Origin: Acidobacteriota bacterium
GTDB taxonomy: Bacteria > Acidobacteriota > Blastocatellia > Pyrinomonadales > Pyrinomonadaceae
DNA length: 7,328 nucleotides
NCBI GenBank assembly: GCA_003222935.1
Contig: QHXL01000040.1
Span: forward strand, 1-7,328
Direction of reading: 5' to 3'
The notes under the pieces were generated by a model. The model did no database searches and was not told where the DNA came from. It was given only the letters and a program-made list of their open reading frames with translations. Both the position numbers and the translations under genes were made by a program. Below, in pieces: positions 5,908 to 7,328 of this stretch. The first letter of the stretch is position 1. Every line of letters begins with the position of its first letter.

Positions 5908-6036
5908 CTCCCGAGTCTAGCCCGGTGCAGTAGCCCGACTGTCAAGGAGGGCTTAAGTGGGCCAGAGAGTAGCTGGAGGTCGTTGAGCCCTCCTTGACAG
6001 TCGGGCTACTGCACCGGGCTAGACTCGGGAGACACA
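5903..6036. repeat. Perfect 51-bp inverted repeat with 32-bp loop
   Basis: The arm at 5903-5953 and the arm at 5986-6036 are exact reverse complements over all 51 positions; the loop is 5954-5985. Inside each arm AGCCC...GGGCT (5932-5936 and 5949-5953 in the left arm) makes a smaller palindrome, and TAGCCCG occurs twice (5918-5924 and 5931-5937). The small unit resembles a REP-like sequence I recall from Acidobacteriota contigs. It starts 8 bp after the DoxX stop and ends about 40 bp before the oxidoreductase start. No T-tract follows on the minus strand, so it is not a classical intrinsic terminator, though a transcript hairpin this strong could still separate the two units. Confidence 0.92.
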
Positions 6037-6044
6037 AGAGAAGA

Positions 6045-6563
6045 CTAAGCTATAACGCTACGCTTCCTACGCAACAACAAATCCAGTCCCGCAATTCGGC
6101 CAGTATCAAACGCCAACAGGACAATCACAGCAAATGCTTCGATCAGCGTCTTATTCACTATCAAGTACGTTCCTTCCGCGTTAGGCTGCGGCACCCCCAC
6201 AGTTGGGACGTACAAAAGATAAAACAAACTCAAGAAGAAAAGCGCGGCAATTGCACCGTAACGGGTAAACAACCCCAGCAACAAACTCAACCCGATCAGC
6301 AGCAACGCGACTTTCACCGAGCGATCAAGCGACAGAGTCCAGCCCGCGTTGACCAGCTTCTGGAACAACTTCGCCAAGGGACCAGTCGCGCCTTTCAAAT
6401 ATCCGGCAGATGTCCACGGCGTTAACGGACCACCAACAGGACTCCACGCCGGTGATGCAATCTTGTAGTAGGCCTCGTAGAGAAAGTGCCAACCAATCAC
6501 AGTGCGCAGGGCAACGAGGGCAAACTGCTGAAAGGACGACAATCGATTTAGATTTTCACTCAT
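6045..6563 (-). CDS. DoxX-family integral membrane protein
   Basis: The start is placed at the ATG 6561-6563 (172 residues); the frame extends four codons to a TTG without a better ribosome binding site. GGTGGAG lies just upstream with a rather short spacer, so the start is not certain. Four hydrophobic segments are visible at about 12-33, 84-99, 102-120 and 134-152, the usual DoxX topology. Family features include the first-helix [15 protein letters not shown] (20-34), [14 protein letters not shown] (54-67) and LIVNKTLIE (134-142). Relatives include the DoxD subunit of thiosulfate:quinone oxidoreductase, and many DoxX proteins are linked to thiol or quinone redox chemistry in the membrane; the exact function here is unknown. 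It follows the FMN transferase gene by 21 bp, so an operon is likely. Confidence 0.9.
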   Translation of the reverse strand: MSENLNRLSSFQQFALVALRTVIGWHFLYEAYYKIASPAWSPVGGPLTPWTSAGYLKGATGPLAKLFQKLVNAGWTLSLDRSVKVALLLIGLSLLLGLFTRYGAIAALFFLSLFYLLYVPTVGVPQPNAEGTYLIVNKTLIEAFAVIVLLAFDTGRIAGLDLLLRRKRSVIA

Positions 6564-6584
6564 CGGCTCCACCAAACAAGGGAC

Positions 6585-7328
6585 TTAGAAATCTCTCAAG
6601 CCATCACAACCGGAACTTCGCCCAATCACAACGGGAACTGTCGAGCTCGCTTCGAGCATAACCACCAACACTTCGGGCTGAGTTGCGCAATACGCTTCGG
6701 CAAGTTCACGACCACCCACATAAAACGCCGTCGCGAGTGCATCACTCAATGCGCCGCTCGGCGCAACCACCGTTACGCTCGCTACTTCCTGAGCGGGCCA
6801 GCCATTTCGAGGATCAATTATGTGACCGTACCGTTTACCTTCGTGAACAAAAAACTGTTCTTCACTTCCACTCGTCGACAAACCGCAATCATGCAGACGC
6901 AGAACTCCAAACCTTTTGAATTTCGATCGCGGATGACGTAAACCAACAACCCAACCTTCTTCACGTTCACCGTCGCCAACTGCCCGCATACTGCTGGCGC
7001 CGGCATTGAGGAGCGCGGTGCGGACGATGTTTCCGAGCGACCCGGCTGCGCTATCTAACGCATACCCCTTGCCGATGCTTCCCAGGTTGATCTCGATACC
7101 GGGTTTCGCAAAGCGGATCGTTTTTGCTTGTTCATCGAAGAGTAGTTTGTCGCTGCCAACTAGGGAACGCGCTAGTTCGATTTCAGCTGGTGACGGTAGA
7201 CGACCTTCTCTTCTTAAGAATCCCCAACAGCGAGTCAATGGACCAGACGTGATATCGAAAGCGCCGCTCGTCTCCTCGTAGAGATGCTTGCAAAGTTTCA
7301 ACAGGTCGAACAATGAATCCGACAGAGG
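6585..7328 (-). CDS. apbE: FAD:protein FMN transferase, ApbE family (N-terminus beyond right edge)
   Basis: The frame is open to the window edge; 247 residues are visible of a family usually around 300-350, so roughly 80-90 N-terminal residues, including any signal peptide, are missing. ApbE enzymes work outside the cytoplasmic membrane, attaching FMN from FAD to a Ser/Thr of target flavoproteins, with Mg2+. Motifs in order: [17 protein letters not shown] (21-37), [13 protein letters not shown] (80-92), [11 protein letters not shown] (108-118), STSG (151-154), [11 protein letters not shown] (169-179) and SDALATA (195-201), the last two forming the conserved metal/flavin region. No likely FMN-accepting protein is in the window; it may lie further right. 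The DoxX gene 21 bp downstream suggests a shared envelope redox role. Confidence 0.93.
   Translation of the reverse strand, partial: PLSDSLFDLLKLCKHLYEETSGAFDITSGPLTRCWGFLRREGRLPSPAEIELARSLVGSDKLLFDEQAKTIRFAKPGIEINLGSIGKGYALDSAAGSLGNIVRTALLNAGASSMRAVGDGEREEGWVVGLRHPRSKFKRFGVLRLHDCGLSTSGSEEQFFVHEGKRYGHIIDPRNGWPAQEVASVTVVAPSGALSDALATAFYVGGRELAEAYCATQPEVLVVMLEASSTVPVVIGRSSGCDGLRDF

Noticed and set aside
5917..6000. TTGACA inside the long inverted repeat as a -35 box for the oxidoreductase
   Set aside because: The best following hexamer (TAGACT) is 20 bp away, and TTGACA occurs in both arms as part of the repeat; the evidence is too weak to call a promoter.
5903..6036. Intrinsic terminator after DoxX
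   Set aside because: The hairpin is far longer than usual and no T-tract follows it on the minus strand.
5994..6425. 143-codon plus-strand open frame rich in Gln and Arg
   Set aside because: It begins inside the inverted repeat and is antisense to the DoxX gene; its composition is typical of a shadow frame.

Overview
The window reads as a piece of a heterotrophic bacterial chromosome of middling GC content in which every recognisable gene lies on the minus strand. My best guess for the source is Acidobacteriota, perhaps Blastocatellia/Pyrinomonadaceae. The reasons are the mix of Tat-exported Gfo/Idh/MocA and cupin proteins, a sugar importer, an FCD-type GntR regulator, and gaps filled with short palindromic repeats of a kind I recall from that group. 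This is an inference; there is no rRNA or other marker gene here.

Layout in transcription order (right to left). At the right edge is the C-terminal three quarters of an ApbE-type FAD:protein FMN transferase, followed 21 bp later by a DoxX-family membrane protein; the pair looks like an envelope redox unit. A 181-bp gap then holds a perfect 51-bp inverted repeat. Next is a Tat-exported Gfo/Idh/MocA oxidoreductase that appears to be transcribed on its own. It is followed by a 320-bp gap with a 20-bp perfect inverted repeat around 87 bp, and then a plausible promoter.

From that promoter the left half appears to form one carbohydrate-uptake locus: an unrecognised 80-codon gene with a strong ribosome binding site, a GntR/FCD regulator, an RbsA-type double ATPase, a secreted cupin, an RbsC-type permease whose start codon abuts the cupin stop, and the first 22 codons of what is probably a second permease running off the left edge. 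One double ATPase plus two permeases recalls the rhamnose (RhaSTPQ), AI-2 (Lsr) and galactofuranose (Ytf) subgroup of CUT2 importers rather than the single-permease ribose system. No periplasmic binding protein is visible; it may lie beyond the left edge. The substrate cannot be read from this sequence.

The most unusual aspect is the spacers. All four gaps of 100 bp or more carry a different inverted repeat. Two of these repeats touch coding sequence: one provides the last codons of the GntR regulator and another overlaps the ATPase stop codon. I did not find a clear new biological system. The best leads are the small ORF before the regulator, the secreted cupin inside the transporter operon, the regulator with altered recognition and metal-site residues, and the repeats.
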